DNA of 64,000 nt from Pythium myriotylum (taxonomy: Eukaryota; Oomycota; Peronosporomycetes; Pythiales; Pythiaceae): contig JALJCQ010000004.1 in the NCBI GenBank assembly GCA_023091665.1, positions 2,852,001-2,916,000 of the forward strand. The letters run 5' to 3'. Within the stretch, counting starts at the first letter, position 1. Every line of letters begins with the position of its first letter. A program made the translations under genes and the position numbers. The notes beneath the pieces were generated by a model. The model made no database searches. It was not told where the DNA came from and saw only the letters and a program-made list of their open reading frames with translations. Below, piece after piece: positions 1 to 10,489 of this stretch.

Positions 1-1936
1 CGACATTCAGTAGCTGGTAGCCTACCTTAGAAGCTGTAGTCACATCAAGAGAGACGCTCGTGACGCCAGAGTCTACGTCGAACAGCGAGTGCATGATCAT
101 CATCTCACATGATCCAACTGGCACTGTTTCAAGGATACTTGAGAAAACACCATCGAAGACAAGTTGTCCGTTCCGCCTAAGTTGAGCCTGCAGTCTTTCA
201 TTCGGTGAATTCCTGCATGCAATCGCTGAAAAGCGAAATGCCACTATACTAGGAACTGGAGCTGAGATGTTCCTGACGAACAGCGTGGCATTCTGAGCAA
301 GTGTAACGTTCTCCAACTTTGTTGATAGCAGTGTTGCACCTGGAAGAAACATCGCATGCAAGCGCGCACCAATAATCTTGGCAGATTTTGCACCAGAAAA
401 TAAATAGTTGACACCCATCGGAAGCCACGATATTGGACTAGAAGCGTCTGAGGCTTGATAAAATGCTGAAAAATCTAGCGCGCTTCCACTTGGTTGAATA
501 AAGCGTTGATCGATTCTTGCCTGAGAAGCCATCGAAGCGGGTTTATCAAATGCAAAAGACAGGTCTAGTGTGAAGGCTTTAGCGGTCGCGTCATCGATGA
601 AAAATCGCCCGGTGAAGAAGGCTAGAACGACTCCAGCTGCCGAACCGTTGCGAGTGAGATTCACAGCTACTCCGGGTAGTGGGTCGTACTTCAAGTTCTT
701 AAGCACTGTGGTTACTAGATCGGTCGCACGAGCGGACGCCGTTGATGCTGTTGGCAGGAAGGTGGCAGAAATTCTGGAAGAAGAGTTGAATGTTGAACTG
801 AACCGGCAGGCTGGGTTCGGTGCTGCACGCATTTGGACCCCGTACTGGCCTGGGATAGCTAATCGCTGGATCTGAATACTGGATATTCGTCGCGTGACAT
901 CATTTTTATTTGAAGCTCTCTCCTTGGACACGGCATTCGCAGTGTTCACATCGACATCTAACATTGGGGTCCACTTCGTTATCTCGTCGATCACAGCAGA
1001 AACTGACAGAGGAACTACTCCCGATTCAGCGCGCGAGAAATATATTGAGGATAGCTCAAACTGTACTGAGCTTCCGTACACTTGAACGACCCGGCGGCCT
1101 GGGGATAGCAACGTGTCAACTCGAGTCATCTTGGCCTGTCGACCACCCCAGTAATCACTGGCACCGAAGAACTCCTGAACAACCTTGCCGTCCACAACGA
1201 GCATACCACCATTCCCTGCACGGAAGGGGAGCCCAAGATACCACGACCAGGCTGTCGTAGCGTTCGGTCCGGGTTCGACCACTTCAATCTGCACAAGGAA
1301 AGCGACGTTGGCGTTGACTTGTCGGAACCGACCACATACATCTCGCCGCGCGTTGGTGAACTTGTCAAACACTGATAACTCACGCTGGCAAAATCCTTCG
1401 CTCTCTGTGGGCATTGTTGCATTGTCAAAGTCACCCTTGAAAGCCAGGCCCTGGCCGGCCTTGTATGTCTTGCTCAATCGCTTGGAGGTGTACGCGATGC
1501 GCACGATCGGGTGTTGCAGCGCTACAACGCAAAGTCCGCATCTCAGCGACATTTATCATTTTTACCACCAGCAGAAACTCCACGTTCCACCCACCTGGCG
1601 CGTTCAGCCGCGAGTCGACGACGCGCTCGGTGTAGCAGCGCGGGTCGAGCTGGTAGTTCGAGTGCACGAGCAGCGCGCCGGCGCTCGGCGTCGTCAGCGC
1701 GAGTGTGCGACCGCCGTCGAGATTGTCATAGACCACGGTCGGCGCGACTGCAACATCCAGTGACTGTCCATCAGCACGCCCCAGTCGCCGGCAACGAAAG
1801 CGAGCTACGTACAAGGAATGAGCTCGGCCAGGCCGTCGCTCGGGCGCGTGTTGGGCACCGTCGAGAACACGGCGGCGAGCGCGTCGCGAGCGCCTAGCGA
1901 CGCACAGAGCGCGGTCACCAGCAGCCGCGTCGCCAT
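1..1936 (-). CDS. Large secreted protein, N-terminal part (runs off left edge)
   Basis: I assembled three exons on the minus strand: 1936-1813, 1747-1595 and 1521 to the window edge. The introns are 65 and 73 nt (1748-1812 with gtacgt...cag, 1522-1594 with gtgggt...tag), both phase 1. The last exon stays open for about 506 codons, so at least 599 residues are present and no stop is reached. The start at 1936 is chosen because it opens a signal peptide (MATRLLVTALCASLGARDALA). The rest looks extracellular: scattered Cys, several N-x-S/T sites and alternating hydrophobic/polar beta-type segments. There is no transmembrane helix in the visible part. I do not recognise the family. The segment near 1150-1250 (GNGGMLVVDGKVVQEFFG) loosely recalls PA14-type beta-sandwiches, which is only a suggestion. 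Coding status is well supported by frame length and by introns that restore the frame exactly. Confidence 0.72.
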
Positions 1937-3090
1937 GCTCTCGGCCTCGGCGCAGAGGGTCGCTCGGTTGTGTCCATGGAAATCCTCAGGGGTCGGAAAT
2001 CGGTATCGCTGGAACAATATTGACAAGGCGCAAAAAAAGGAAACCGGAATGATGGTCGTTTGGTGAAAAATTACCAAGAGGAAAGATCGAGAGGGACGAA
2101 GGAAAGATAACTTGCGTAACTTTCAGGAAAGCTAGAAAGTATTTATAGCCAATCCGATGAGGACGCTTTTTTAGATTAGAGAAGTTTAGAAACTGGAACA
2201 AAACGGGACTGGAACAACCACCACCGATCTTCCAAACGTGATATTCCACAATTTCCAGTTGAAGTTTAGATTTCCTGGAATACGTTCAGCCACAAGCACA
2301 TCCGGGCGCCCCTTGCGGAGAACAAAAAACTGGAGGTTTTGTTGGCGGCAACTTCAAAAACTCGTCATGACGCAGGCAGAGGACGACGCGAAAGAAGCTC
2401 GCCTGCTCGTGGCGGCGCTGCGCGCACTCGACTACGACGAAGATGGTATCGTCGCACACGTGGACGCCTGAAGTGCGTGTGAAGAAGTGAGTGCGCGAAA
2501 GCAGAGCTGCTGCAAACGACCAGCCAAAGACCCACCCAAACGTTTGCGCTTTTTTCTGTGCAGGGCTGCGTTCGCGCCAAGTCTTACGGCGTCGAGCGGC
2601 ACAACACGTCACTCGGTTTCGCGCCATTTCCTTCCACTGCTGGCGTTCGCGCCAGTTCTCACCGCCACCGCCCGCGCCATCACTCGTTTCCTTGCCACGC
2701 TTTTTCTCTTTCAGCTACTTCACACGAGAAAGCCAAAGATCGTGTGCTGCACCTCATCGATTTTGATTGGCTATAGCTCCTCGATTTGGACAGGGTATGG
2801 AATTTCGCAGGTATTTTGCCGGATCTTCCACTGGAACATCGAGGCCCCTCGTGTCTTCCAAAAGAGACGCGTCTAAAATCGTCTCGCGTCTAAGTACGAT
2901 TTTTGTTCCAGAAACGGCGACATCTTCCAGTTTCTAAACTTCTCTATTGACTCTTCAGGTTGACAGTCTCCCTGGTGATGGCAGTTCGACTAGAAGAATT
3001 GACTCAGCCTGACTCACGAAAGACTGGGGCACAAGTTGTGCCCCAGTCGTTCGTGTATTCTGTGTGCTTTTCCTATCGAGGTCTATGAGT
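1937..3090. other. Intergenic, no supported gene
   Basis: AT-richer upstream part (1990-2290), then GC-rich. A short frame beginning at 2371 (MTQAEDDAKEARLLVAALRA) and a pyrimidine-rich acceptor-like site near 2545-2561 hint at a small spliced gene or relic. I could not join them into a convincing product. Confidence 0.3.
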
Positions 3091-3094
3091 CCAT

Positions 3095-3200
3095 CTGGCA
3101 TGATTCGCAGCTTGCGGTGCCGGCGGCACAGAACATGGTCGCCGAGAGCACGCCAGAGAGATTCGAAGTCTGGCACGTGGCACGCGAAAGCACAGGCACG
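3095..3200 (-). pseudogene. Trypsin-like (S1) protease remnant
   Basis: The minus strand reads ATCQTSNLSGVLSATMFCAA followed by a degenerate SCESCQ. This matches, with substitutions, the better preserved fragment at 28932-29207, where the corresponding text continues into the catalytic GDSGGP. Here the serine motif is lost and nothing of the His or Asp motifs is visible. It lies directly behind the truncated claudin-like start (3253-3290), so this is a decayed copy of the claudin/trypsin neighbourhood found at 27.6-29.2 kb. Confidence 0.5.
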
Positions 3201-3252
3201 TCCACACGCAGCAGCTCGTTCGACGCAAAACCGTTCTACCCGGGAGCAGCCT

Positions 3253-3290
3253 GGTGTCTTGGCCAGCCATGGATCTGGTCACGTTGGGAT
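3253..3290 (-). pseudogene. Truncated 5' end of claudin-like gene
   Basis: The minus strand carries the start context and first codons (ATG at 3270; MAGQDT) of the claudin-like gene intact at 27632 (MADQDT). After six codons similarity stops and trypsin-remnant sequence begins. About 170 bp upstream also align between the two loci, so most of the gene was deleted in this copy. Confidence 0.5.
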
Positions 3291-3850
3291 CGAGGAAAGT
3301 AAGGTGATAACCGATGGAGGAGACTCATTCGCTCCCTGTGCATGGGAATGAGAGGGGCATGCAATTTGTGGTGTCCATATTGTGTTGACACCACTGAATG
3401 GATGCAGGTGTCACACAGACTAGTATCATTTCTGGTGTCAACAGGGAACTGAGACACCGAAGTACTGAGTTCAACGTGCGAAACTGCTTTAGTACATGGA
3501 AACCGCGTCTCACTTCCCTTCCTTCTTCAGATTTGGCCTTCGCACCAGTCAGCCAACAGAGAGTAAAGTTAGATGAAGAGCGGGACAGCCACTCGAGGCT
3601 TTTGCTCGTGGAGTTAACAGCTCAGCAAAATCCACGTTCTGGTGGTCTTCGCGACTTGAGATGATCTACCACTGCGATCCCGAGAGACAGTTGCAGGTGG
3701 CTCGCTAAAAGGTTGGGTTTGTGGACCCAAGACCGCTTGCAGAAGAAATCCTCGGTCTTCCAGACCACACGAGTTCTTGGACTTATCGTGGGATGACATT
3801 CATTACGGGCACCTCTGTGGCGTGGACAACCACACTCGTGCATACTTGCA

Positions 3851-4412
3851 TCAGATGAATAGTCTTTGATTGGGCGGCGAGAGTGGTGTAAGCGTGCTCA
3901 GGCAAATGTTGAGCACTCTCGCGTCCTTGGCGTGGCTTGTCGCGGCGAGATGCCGCTCGACGCCGCCAAAAACGGGGAGCGCGACTTGATCAACTTGCTG
4001 CATAAATGGATCGAGCTCAATCAGTGTGATCGCCCGCACAACGTTACCGTACTGCTGGATCGTGTTTGTTGCCAGCACGAATTGTCCGTATCGCCCTCCT
4101 GCTTCTTGCGAAACGCGGTTGATGACGTCGCTTATAAACGACTTGGCTGTCATCGCGGGCGGGACCATATTAAGCCAGCGAGGTGCTTGAGCGGGATCTC
4201 TCGTGTTGGCCTCCGCCACGAAAGCGTTCGCGTTCTCGATTTGCCAGTCCCAGAAGAAAGCGAGGTGGTCTTCATCTATCGTAACCGACGAGAGGTCCTC
4301 TTCCAGCTAGAGCGAGAACCAAGTACCGCACGGAAATAATCGAAAAACTACATTGAGGGCGAGAGTGTGCTGGGTGGCTTAACTCAGAGAGTGCGTCTAA
4401 GACCTTCTCCAT
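3851..4412 (-). pseudogene. Unknown three-copy family, copy 1 (splice donor lost)
   Basis: Exon 2 (4306-3851, 151 residues plus stop) is intact and has exactly the length of exon 2 in the copy at 29569-30024. Shared landmarks are VTIDEDH, FFWDWQIEN, RDPAQAPRWL, VINRVSQEAG, RYGQFVLA, DPFMQQVDQVALPV and a terminal PxxQRLFI. The presumed first exon (MEKVLDALSE, 4412-4383) is followed by TTAAGC instead of the GTAAGC (copy 2) or GTGAGT (copy 3) donor, so normal splicing should fail. The acceptor ctctag is kept. No signal peptide or transmembrane segment is seen, so the product would be soluble. The family is not recognised. It could still be expressed from a downstream ATG, hence only moderate confidence in pseudogene status. 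Confidence 0.5.
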
Positions 4413-4712
4413 GTGTTGGCGTGCGCAGACGACGCTCTAGAGTTGCTTGCGATTGTCGCCGATGGGGTGAATGTTTGCTGGAGCGAGCGTGTGGTAGGTC
4501 TCGTCGCATCTTCCTGTTCCAACTCGAACCAATCAACGACCTTGTCAATCATGGCCGATGTCGTTGAAGTCTCTGGAGAGCAGCATCATACTGTACTCCA
4601 CCAACTTCACTGTGCAATCGTATTCCTCGAGATCTCTATCTCCAAGCGCGCAACCAACGAGGCGTCCGCAAGTGAATACATCACCCCAACAAGATGCCGC
4701 TGACACTGCAGC

Positions 4713-4895
4713 AAATTCCAGTGCAAGTCACATGGATCTTCATACCCTGCTTCACAATGACCTGCGTCCGTGGTCGTCCCACACGACCCGCCACGCTGAG
4801 CTGTAACAGGCCCATCAGTTCAGTCCCCTCCAAGCTGTTTGGATTCACACAGATCGAATCAATCGACTTCACTTACATCATCATCATCATGACGG
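4713..4895 (+). repeat. Dispersed repeat with (CAT)n tail, copy 1
   Basis: Similar to 47150-47312. Both contain ctgcttcacaatgacctgcg / ctgctctacaacgaccttcg, later a shared ggattcacac/ggattcacag and cgacttcactt/agacttcactt, and both end in catcatcatcatcat. A short simple-repeat tail is typical of 3' ends of non-LTR retroelements. That identity is inferred. Confidence 0.4.
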
Positions 4896-5137
4896 AGTTC
4901 GAGGAGGCAGTTATGCGTGGGGTCCACGAGATGAAATCATCGTTGCAGCAGAACTTGAATGCTCGCCGTTGCTGACTCTGTCGACTGAACTTCTTCAATA
5001 CCTCACGTGTTGCAAAAGCTTGCATTCAATGCCGGCTCACGCAGAGACTGAGAAATTTTCTCAGTGTGAACGTAGAGACTTTCCACGCGGTCCATCGCCT
5101 AAGCAGAGACCGTTGGGCCCTCTGCTCTCTGCCGTGG

Positions 5138-5192
5138 TAGGCTCGGATATGTTGGAGATGAGCCAACCATCTCTGTAACATATCCGAGCTTA
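5138..5192. repeat. Imperfect hairpin
   Basis: Arms gtaggctcggatatgtt and aacatatccgagcttac pair over 16 bp with one mismatch. An inner gagatg/catctc pairing extends the stem towards a loop at about 5161-5167. No gene is attached. Confidence 0.5.
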
Positions 5193-5638
5193 CCGCGACG
5201 CATCAGGGCCCGCCTCTCAAGGTTGAAGAATGACGAGACCTTCTCTGCTGCACGTGCATCCGCTTTGTGCGTCGATGTCCTGAAGAATGAAGCATGGGCC
5301 ATGTCTGTCATGAGCCGCCACACCAACAAGAAGAGTCAAGTCTCGTATCCCGTGCCCTTGCATCAGATCTCATAACCTTGGCACCTCGTGCCATCACCAC
5401 AGCACAAACGCCTTTCTCGCTCGCCACGCGTCGCATACTGCCTGCGTTCCCTCCAAGCGACACGTTGTCGGCGTCTCTTCGCGAGTCGAGTGGCTGACTC
5501 AGGAGTATCCAAAATGCCATGATCTCAGCTCATGTGGTCCACATTTCCGTAGCTCTTCAGTCGACGCAAAATGTCGTCATGTCGCAGGTTTCTCGAATGT
5601 CGCTCGTCCCAGTTCCGATCTCTTCCCCAATGCTCGCA

Positions 5639-6334
5639 ATGAACAAGTGGGGGCTCGAGCGGCGGCACCTGCTGCTGCTCTTCCTGGCCGGCATGGCCTC
5701 GCGCGGCGTCATCAAGGTCGGCCCCTTCTTCTTCTTCTTCTTCATCTCTCTCTCTGCTAACGTCTTCCTCTCTAGTCGCTGCTCGGGCCCACTGCCGCCT
5801 TCGCGCTGCTGCTCGTCGTGGCGCTCTACTATCTCTACATGAAGCGCCAGAGCGTGTCCATCTACGACGAGGCCGCGCGGCAGCAGGTCAAGGCGGCCGC
5901 CAAGCTCGACGCGCTCCACGACCTCAGCGGCGCCAAGCTCTCGGACGCCGAGAAGCTCGCGACGCGGCAGACCCACTTCCAGCTCAGCGAGGAAGAGCGC
6001 ATGGTCATCACGTGAGTCCTGATGGCGAGAGTCTAGAGAAGAACGGAAATGGCAAATGCTGATCGTGTGGGTGGTTGTATGCGCCAGCGATCGCATCCAC
6101 AAGTACTCGAGCAAGATGAGCGGGTCGCATAAAGACCGCAAGAAGTTCCTGGCGGTCTCCAGGCGACGGCGCACCGAGGCCGAGGCGCGCGCGCTCGCGA
6201 ACGGCGAGACCATCACGCAGGAGCGCACCCCTGCGCCCACGAGTGAGAGCAAGAGCGACGACGCGTCGGCGTCCACGAGCCGCGAGACGGCGCTCGAGAA
6301 AGTCGTGGAAGACGCCGTGAACGCGACGCTGTGA
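5639..6334 (+). CDS. Small single-pass membrane protein with charged tail
   Basis: Three exons: 5639-5716, 5776-6011 and 6088-6334. Introns are 59 nt (gtcggc...tag) and 76 nt (gtgagt...cag), and the joined frame ends at 6334. The product is about 186 residues. An N-terminal hydrophobic segment (LLLLFLAGMASRG) is followed by a strong transmembrane helix (AAFALLLVVALYYLYM). Next comes a long charged, helix-prone region (AARQQVKAAAKLDALHDLSG) and a basic stretch (KDRKKFLAVSRRRR). The C-terminus is polar and Ser/Thr-rich. The start at 5639 (MNKWGLERRH) is the last ATG before the hydrophobic segment; ATG codons at 5578 and 5597 are in frame and possible. The family is not recognised. The plan suggests an endomembrane-anchored protein with a cytosolic coiled region. 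Confidence 0.65.
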
Positions 6335-8073
6335 ATCTAACAACCAGCGGAACCGAATGGGATACTAAACGAATATACCACCGCGCCAACCACAGCGCTT
6401 CCTCCGAGTCGCGCGTCGTTCGTGGCCGCTGGCTTCCAGACGGCTTCGCGATCGAGCCAGCAATAAACGAGGCTCTCGTGGCGCCACGTGGGCCTCCGAT
6501 CCGATCCGATCCGCAGACGTTCGTTGTCGTCGTCAATTGACTGGCGGCGTCATCGCCTTCGTCCCGCCGACGGCGATTAGTACCGGCCGCTTGAAGTTGC
6601 TGTTCGGTGAAGGCTGCCGCCGCCTCTCTTCGCTCTCGCGGCAGCCGCTGAACAGATCGAGGCGGAGAGAGGGGTCCATCAAGCTTCCTCTGACTCATGA
6701 GGAGGGAAAGAAGGCCGGGGTGAACCTACAATTATTGGTATTGGTTCTCGCTCCGCCCCAACCGGTTCCACGACGAGAACCAAAATTTTGGGCCGTGGAA
6801 CCGATCTTCCGCCGAGCATCAGCAAGCGACTTGCGTGGGTGGACCAGTGACAGCGACACGCACGCACGCGCCGACGCCAACTCATTCCAAGTTGGAAGCG
6901 TTGGAACCGACGCCGACAAACGGTTCAGTCGCCGTCGCACCCGAGGAACCAACATTGGGCGTGAGCACATCCACGCGCAGTCGCAAAGGAGCGAGGCCGA
7001 GTCGCATCCCCCCTCCTCATTTAACGTCAGCCGGCCACTGGATTTCTCGGGTCCACGTGTTCTTGAAGATGGGAGGTCATCCCTCCACCCGACGCGGATC
7101 GGAAGCATGACGCGTGGGGCGGCCCCACCGAAGGACATATATCGTTAGTCTGCCTGCGCGTTCCATTTTCGTTGGATCCTTTGGCGATCCAACAAGTTGG
7201 CGAGGTGACGAGTTGCGCGTCAGCCCGCGCAAGTCACTTTGTGGGGATGCAGGGCAACTTCAACGTTGCGCAGAAAGAAAACGACGCGAAACGGAACGTT
7301 GAAAAAAAAAATATTGAAGGGGTGTGGTGTGTTTCTCTGCTTCATCTTGAACTGAATGGGAAACCCCTAGTCGCGATCACGCGGCAAACCAGCGTAGCGC
7401 GTTGCCCAATGAGGGGGACCTGATAAACCTCAAGTGCCTCGGAGTCAACAAGATCTGTGACACCCCGCGAAAAAACCTCGAGCGACATGCGCCTCCATCG
7501 GGCAACTGGCTCCCTTGTTCAAGGCGACTGGGGAGAAAAACAAGCCATACGACCTCCAGCTGGGACGCGCGTGCAAGCGCAGGCGTGGCTCGTATTTTTT
7601 CGCTTTTCGGCACGGCAACCTCCACTCGCCGCGGAGCCAATCCAATCCAAGCGACGGACGGCAACGACGCCAACCCACGACCACGTCCACGCCAACAGCC
7701 GTGGATCATCCAGCGCTCCGGACCACGTCCGGAGGTTCAAGTTAACTTTTCCTCGCCACCCGTGCGCGCTCATTCGTTAAACGAACTCGCTCCATACGCG
7801 ACGAGCGCTCGCGTATCTCGCGGCTCTGTGATCTCGGAGCTCGCTCGTTCTCTCTCTCTCTCTGTCTCGAGCCGCGCGCGTCCGTTCCGTGTCTGTGCGC
7901 CCGTCGCCACGCTGGGGGCTGCCACGAGCTCCTGCGCGTTCTGCTGCTCGCACGGCCGCGTCGCCCAGCCGCTCGCGCCGCCAACGTCCGCGCGCCGCGA
8001 GCTCATTCCACAGCGACGAGACTTGCCGCACTACTGCCACCGCCGCCTCCCGACCATCGCCAGCGCCTCGGCC
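6335..8073. other. Long intergenic / 5' region of PX gene
   Basis: Open frames on both strands are Arg/Ser/Pro-rich and lack domain or signal features. A (CT)n tract at about 7846-7862 and an overall CT-rich stretch lie just upstream of the PX gene and may be its core promoter or 5' UTR. Confidence 0.35.
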
Positions 8074-9300
8074 ATGCGGATGCCCGACGTCCCGTCACCC
8101 GTGACCAACACTCTGGCGCGAGAAGATCCAGGGGGAGCCGCGAGCTGCACGCAGTCGCTGCCCTACGTCAAGCCGCGCGTCGCGAGCGAGCTCCTCGGGC
8201 TCGACAAGCTCTCGCGCCGCATCTCCATCGCGTCCTCCGACACGGCCACGTCCTCGCCCGAGTCGCCCGCGCGCGCCATGAACAGCTCGCTCTCGTATTC
8301 GGTGCCCAGCATCTCGACCGTGACCACGACGCCGCGCGGCCGCGCGCCCGTCGACGTCATCGCCACCTACATGAACACGGTGGACCCGCGCTCCGTCAAG
8401 GCCGACCTGCTGCGCGCGCACGCGCACCTCACGTCGCCGCGTACGTTCTCTGCTCGCTGTGGTGGTGGCTTGGAGCCAAAAGGTATTGAGGGGTGCTCTC
8501 TTGTGTCTTGAGTAGGCAATGCGTCGCAGTCGCGGATCCGCTCGTCGTCCATGATGAGCAAAGAGAGCAGCGCCGACTGGGGCTGGTTCGCCGACATTGA
8601 CAGCAGCAGCGAGAGCTGGACGGGCGACGGCTCCATGGGCCACCTGCGGCGGCGCATGAGCGCCGACCTCGGGCTGCTCGAGAACGGCAGCGCCGTCCAC
8701 GTGCTCGGCGACGAGCAGCTCAACACGCGCATCTCGGCCGCGCACAAGACCTTCACGATCAACACGGACGGCATGAACAAGGTCGTCTCGGCGACCGTGC
8801 AGATCCCCAAGTTCCGCATTGTGCAGTCCCGGTCCGGCGCCGACCGCCACGCGCAGTACCTGATAACGCTCAAGCTCGGCAAGGAAGTCTACGCCGACTG
8901 GCGGCGGTACTCGGAGTTTGGCGAGCTCGTCAAGAAGCTCGAGGTCGACAAGTACGCGCGCACGCTCGCGGCCTGGCGCGGCATCGACACGCGGTGGTTC
9001 AACCGCCTCGAGCCGTCCTACCTCCACCAAAAGTGCATCACGCTCGAGAATTTCATGCGCGAGCTCATGTACGAGTCGAACGAGCCCTCCATACTCATCG
9101 AGTTTCTCGGTGGATACCTGGCCAAGGTCAACACGCGGCCGAGCGACCCGACGGCCTACCGCCCCTCGGCACAGCTACCAAAGGAGCTGCGGCCCCCGCA
9201 GCCCAAGCACGAGCGCGAGCTCTTTGAGAAGATGTGGGCCGAGAACTTTAAGCGGTCTCGGGTCGAGTACACGACCTTGCCGACCGCACAGCACGCATAG
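8074..9300 (+). CDS. PX (phox homology) domain protein
   Basis: Two exons, 8074-8440 and 8516-9300, separated by a 75-nt intron (gtacgt...tag, phase 1). The product is 383 residues. Residues 1 to about 200 are Ser/Thr-rich and probably disordered (SRRISIASSDTATSSPESPA; SRIRSSSMMSKESS), with many potential phosphorylation sites. A PX domain follows at about 215-330: beta strands VQIPKFRIV and QYLITLKLG, the phosphoinositide-binding RRYSEF motif near residue 251, and a helical second half (ITLENFMRELMYES, ILIEFLGGYL). PX domains bind phosphoinositides, usually PI3P on endosomes, so a sorting or trafficking role is likely. The C-terminal tail has a Pro-rich stretch (PKELRPPQPKHE). An open frame extends upstream of 8074, but its composition is not protein-like, so MRMPDVPSP is taken as the start. 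Confidence 0.85.
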
Positions 9301-9474
9301 AAGATTTGATATGACTTCTACAAACGACGCTGTAGCGATGCAAGACCCCATCGCACGATAACTATGACTATATATTCTCTAGTAAGTAACCTTTCAAGTT
9401 TGGAAAATGGGCCCCACCACTCCTACCTACGTATCTCGTTCACTGGCTGCCGGCAAACCAGCTTGCCTTGTTCA

Positions 9475-10376
9475 CTACTGCTGCTTGGGGCGAGACCCCG
9501 GAGGCTGCTGACACAGCTCGTGCTGGAACACGATGAGGTCGGGGATGCGCGAGATGTCACGAATGTAAAAGAAACGCCCCAGTGTTGAGTCCGCGAGCAG
9601 TGGAAAGATCCAGAGCGACGTCTTGTCCACGACGAGGAACCAGATCAAGCCGCTGATCACTCCGACGGCCACGCCGGCGAGCACCTGCTCGAGCGTGTGG
9701 TATCCGAGGCGGATCCGCGAGATACAAACCAGAACCGCGAGCGCGAGCGCACCGAGAATCGTGAGGAGTTTCTCTAGTTTGCGCTGGCCGTTGAGTCTAC
9801 CAGCAACCCAGCGAACATGCACGTGAGACGATGCTGGACGTGTGTAGCCATGTTAAACCACCCACCGCTTGAGTGTGTATGCGACAACGTAGGTCGCAAA
9901 GAAGGCGATGAACTGCGAGTGCGCCGAGGGCATCCCAGCGCCGCTCATGCGCGCGCCGTGCGGGCGGCTCTGCTTGATCGAGCGCTTGAGGATCTGGTTT
10001 AACACCTCGTTGAGCAGCTACAATACACGACCAAGACCCCAACACGCTCGCTCTCTCAGTAGTCCCTCTTTTTCTTTTTGCACTCCATCCACGACGCGTA
10101 CCTGGCCAACCAGCATCGCGATCGCGTCGAGATCGCGCTGGAACACCACGAGCGTCGCGAACATGACCATGATGAACCTGTGCACACCGATATTCCACCC
10201 CCTTTGGTTAGCCCACGCGTCTCGGCTTCTCTCTGGACCGCCTGTCTCAAAACGCACACGGGCGAGAGCGTGACCAGCGCCAGCAGCGCGCCGAACGGGT
10301 CCGCCGGGTCGTAAACGACCCACGTGAGCTCGAACTCCTTGAGCGTCTCGCCCGCGATCGCCGTCGAGGCCGCCAT
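9475..10376 (-). CDS. DOLPP1: Dolichyldiphosphatase (PAP2 family)
   Basis: Four exons: 10376-10258, 10177-10102, 10017-9866 and 9796-9475. Introns are 80, 84 and 69 nt and all restore the frame, giving 222 residues (human DOLPP1 has about 238). The three PAP2 phosphatase motifs are present in order: KRSIKQSRP (motif 1), MPSAHSQF (motif 2) and SRIRLGYHTLEQ (motif 3). Four hydrophobic segments indicate an ER multi-pass enzyme. The C-terminal RDISRIPDLIVFQHE also matches the DOLPP1 type rather than generic lipid phosphatases. Role known from the family: removal of a phosphate from dolichyl diphosphate on the luminal ER side, recycling dolichyl phosphate for N-glycosylation. Its start is 113 bp from the divergent BTAF1 gene, so the two probably share a promoter. 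Confidence 0.9.
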
Positions 10377-10489
10377 CGATCTTGTGTCTCGGCAACTGAG
10401 CTCGTGAGCAGCTCACCGTGTCGCTATGTTAAGTTCGCGCGTACTTAACCGCATCGTGAAGTTGCCCTTTTTTGGGAAGAAAGGAATCC
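10377..10489. promoter_or_regulatory. Compact divergent promoter (DOLPP1 / BTAF1)
   Basis: Only 113 bp separate the two start codons. The region contains an inverted repeat, gttaagt (10428-10434) and acttaac (10443-10449), with an 8-bp CG-rich spacer, and a T-run at about 10469-10474. A protein-binding role for the inverted repeat is inferred. Confidence 0.45.

Larger units (their letters stand above)
3253..4515. repeat. Inverted duplication, copy 1
   Basis: This block is the reverse complement of 26470-27652, about 23 kb away. Shared pieces in order are a first-exon region (4378-4515 / 26470-26640), the unknown-family second exon, a roughly 400-bp intergenic stretch in which even spurious frames are conserved, and the 5' end of a claudin-like gene. 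Similarity is high but not perfect, with indels in both copies, so the duplication is not brand new. Confidence 0.75.
4516..5638. other. Intergenic with repeat relics
   Basis: Contains a degenerate dispersed repeat ending in a (CAT)n tract (about 4713-4890) and a hairpin (5138-5192). Short open frames here show no coding features. Confidence 0.4.

Noticed and set aside
2371..2766. Possible small spliced gene (TAF9-like start)
   Set aside because: The first exon ends in a stop before any good donor, and sequence after the acceptor-like site matches nothing I know.
3614..3843. Minus-strand 73-codon frame identical to 26997-27218
   Set aside because: Identity reflects the inverted duplication of noncoding flank between two genes; no coding features.
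7402..8073. Upstream in-frame extension of the PX protein
   Set aside because: Low-complexity Arg/Ser/Pro text with a CT tract; the start at 8074 gives a sensible N-terminus.
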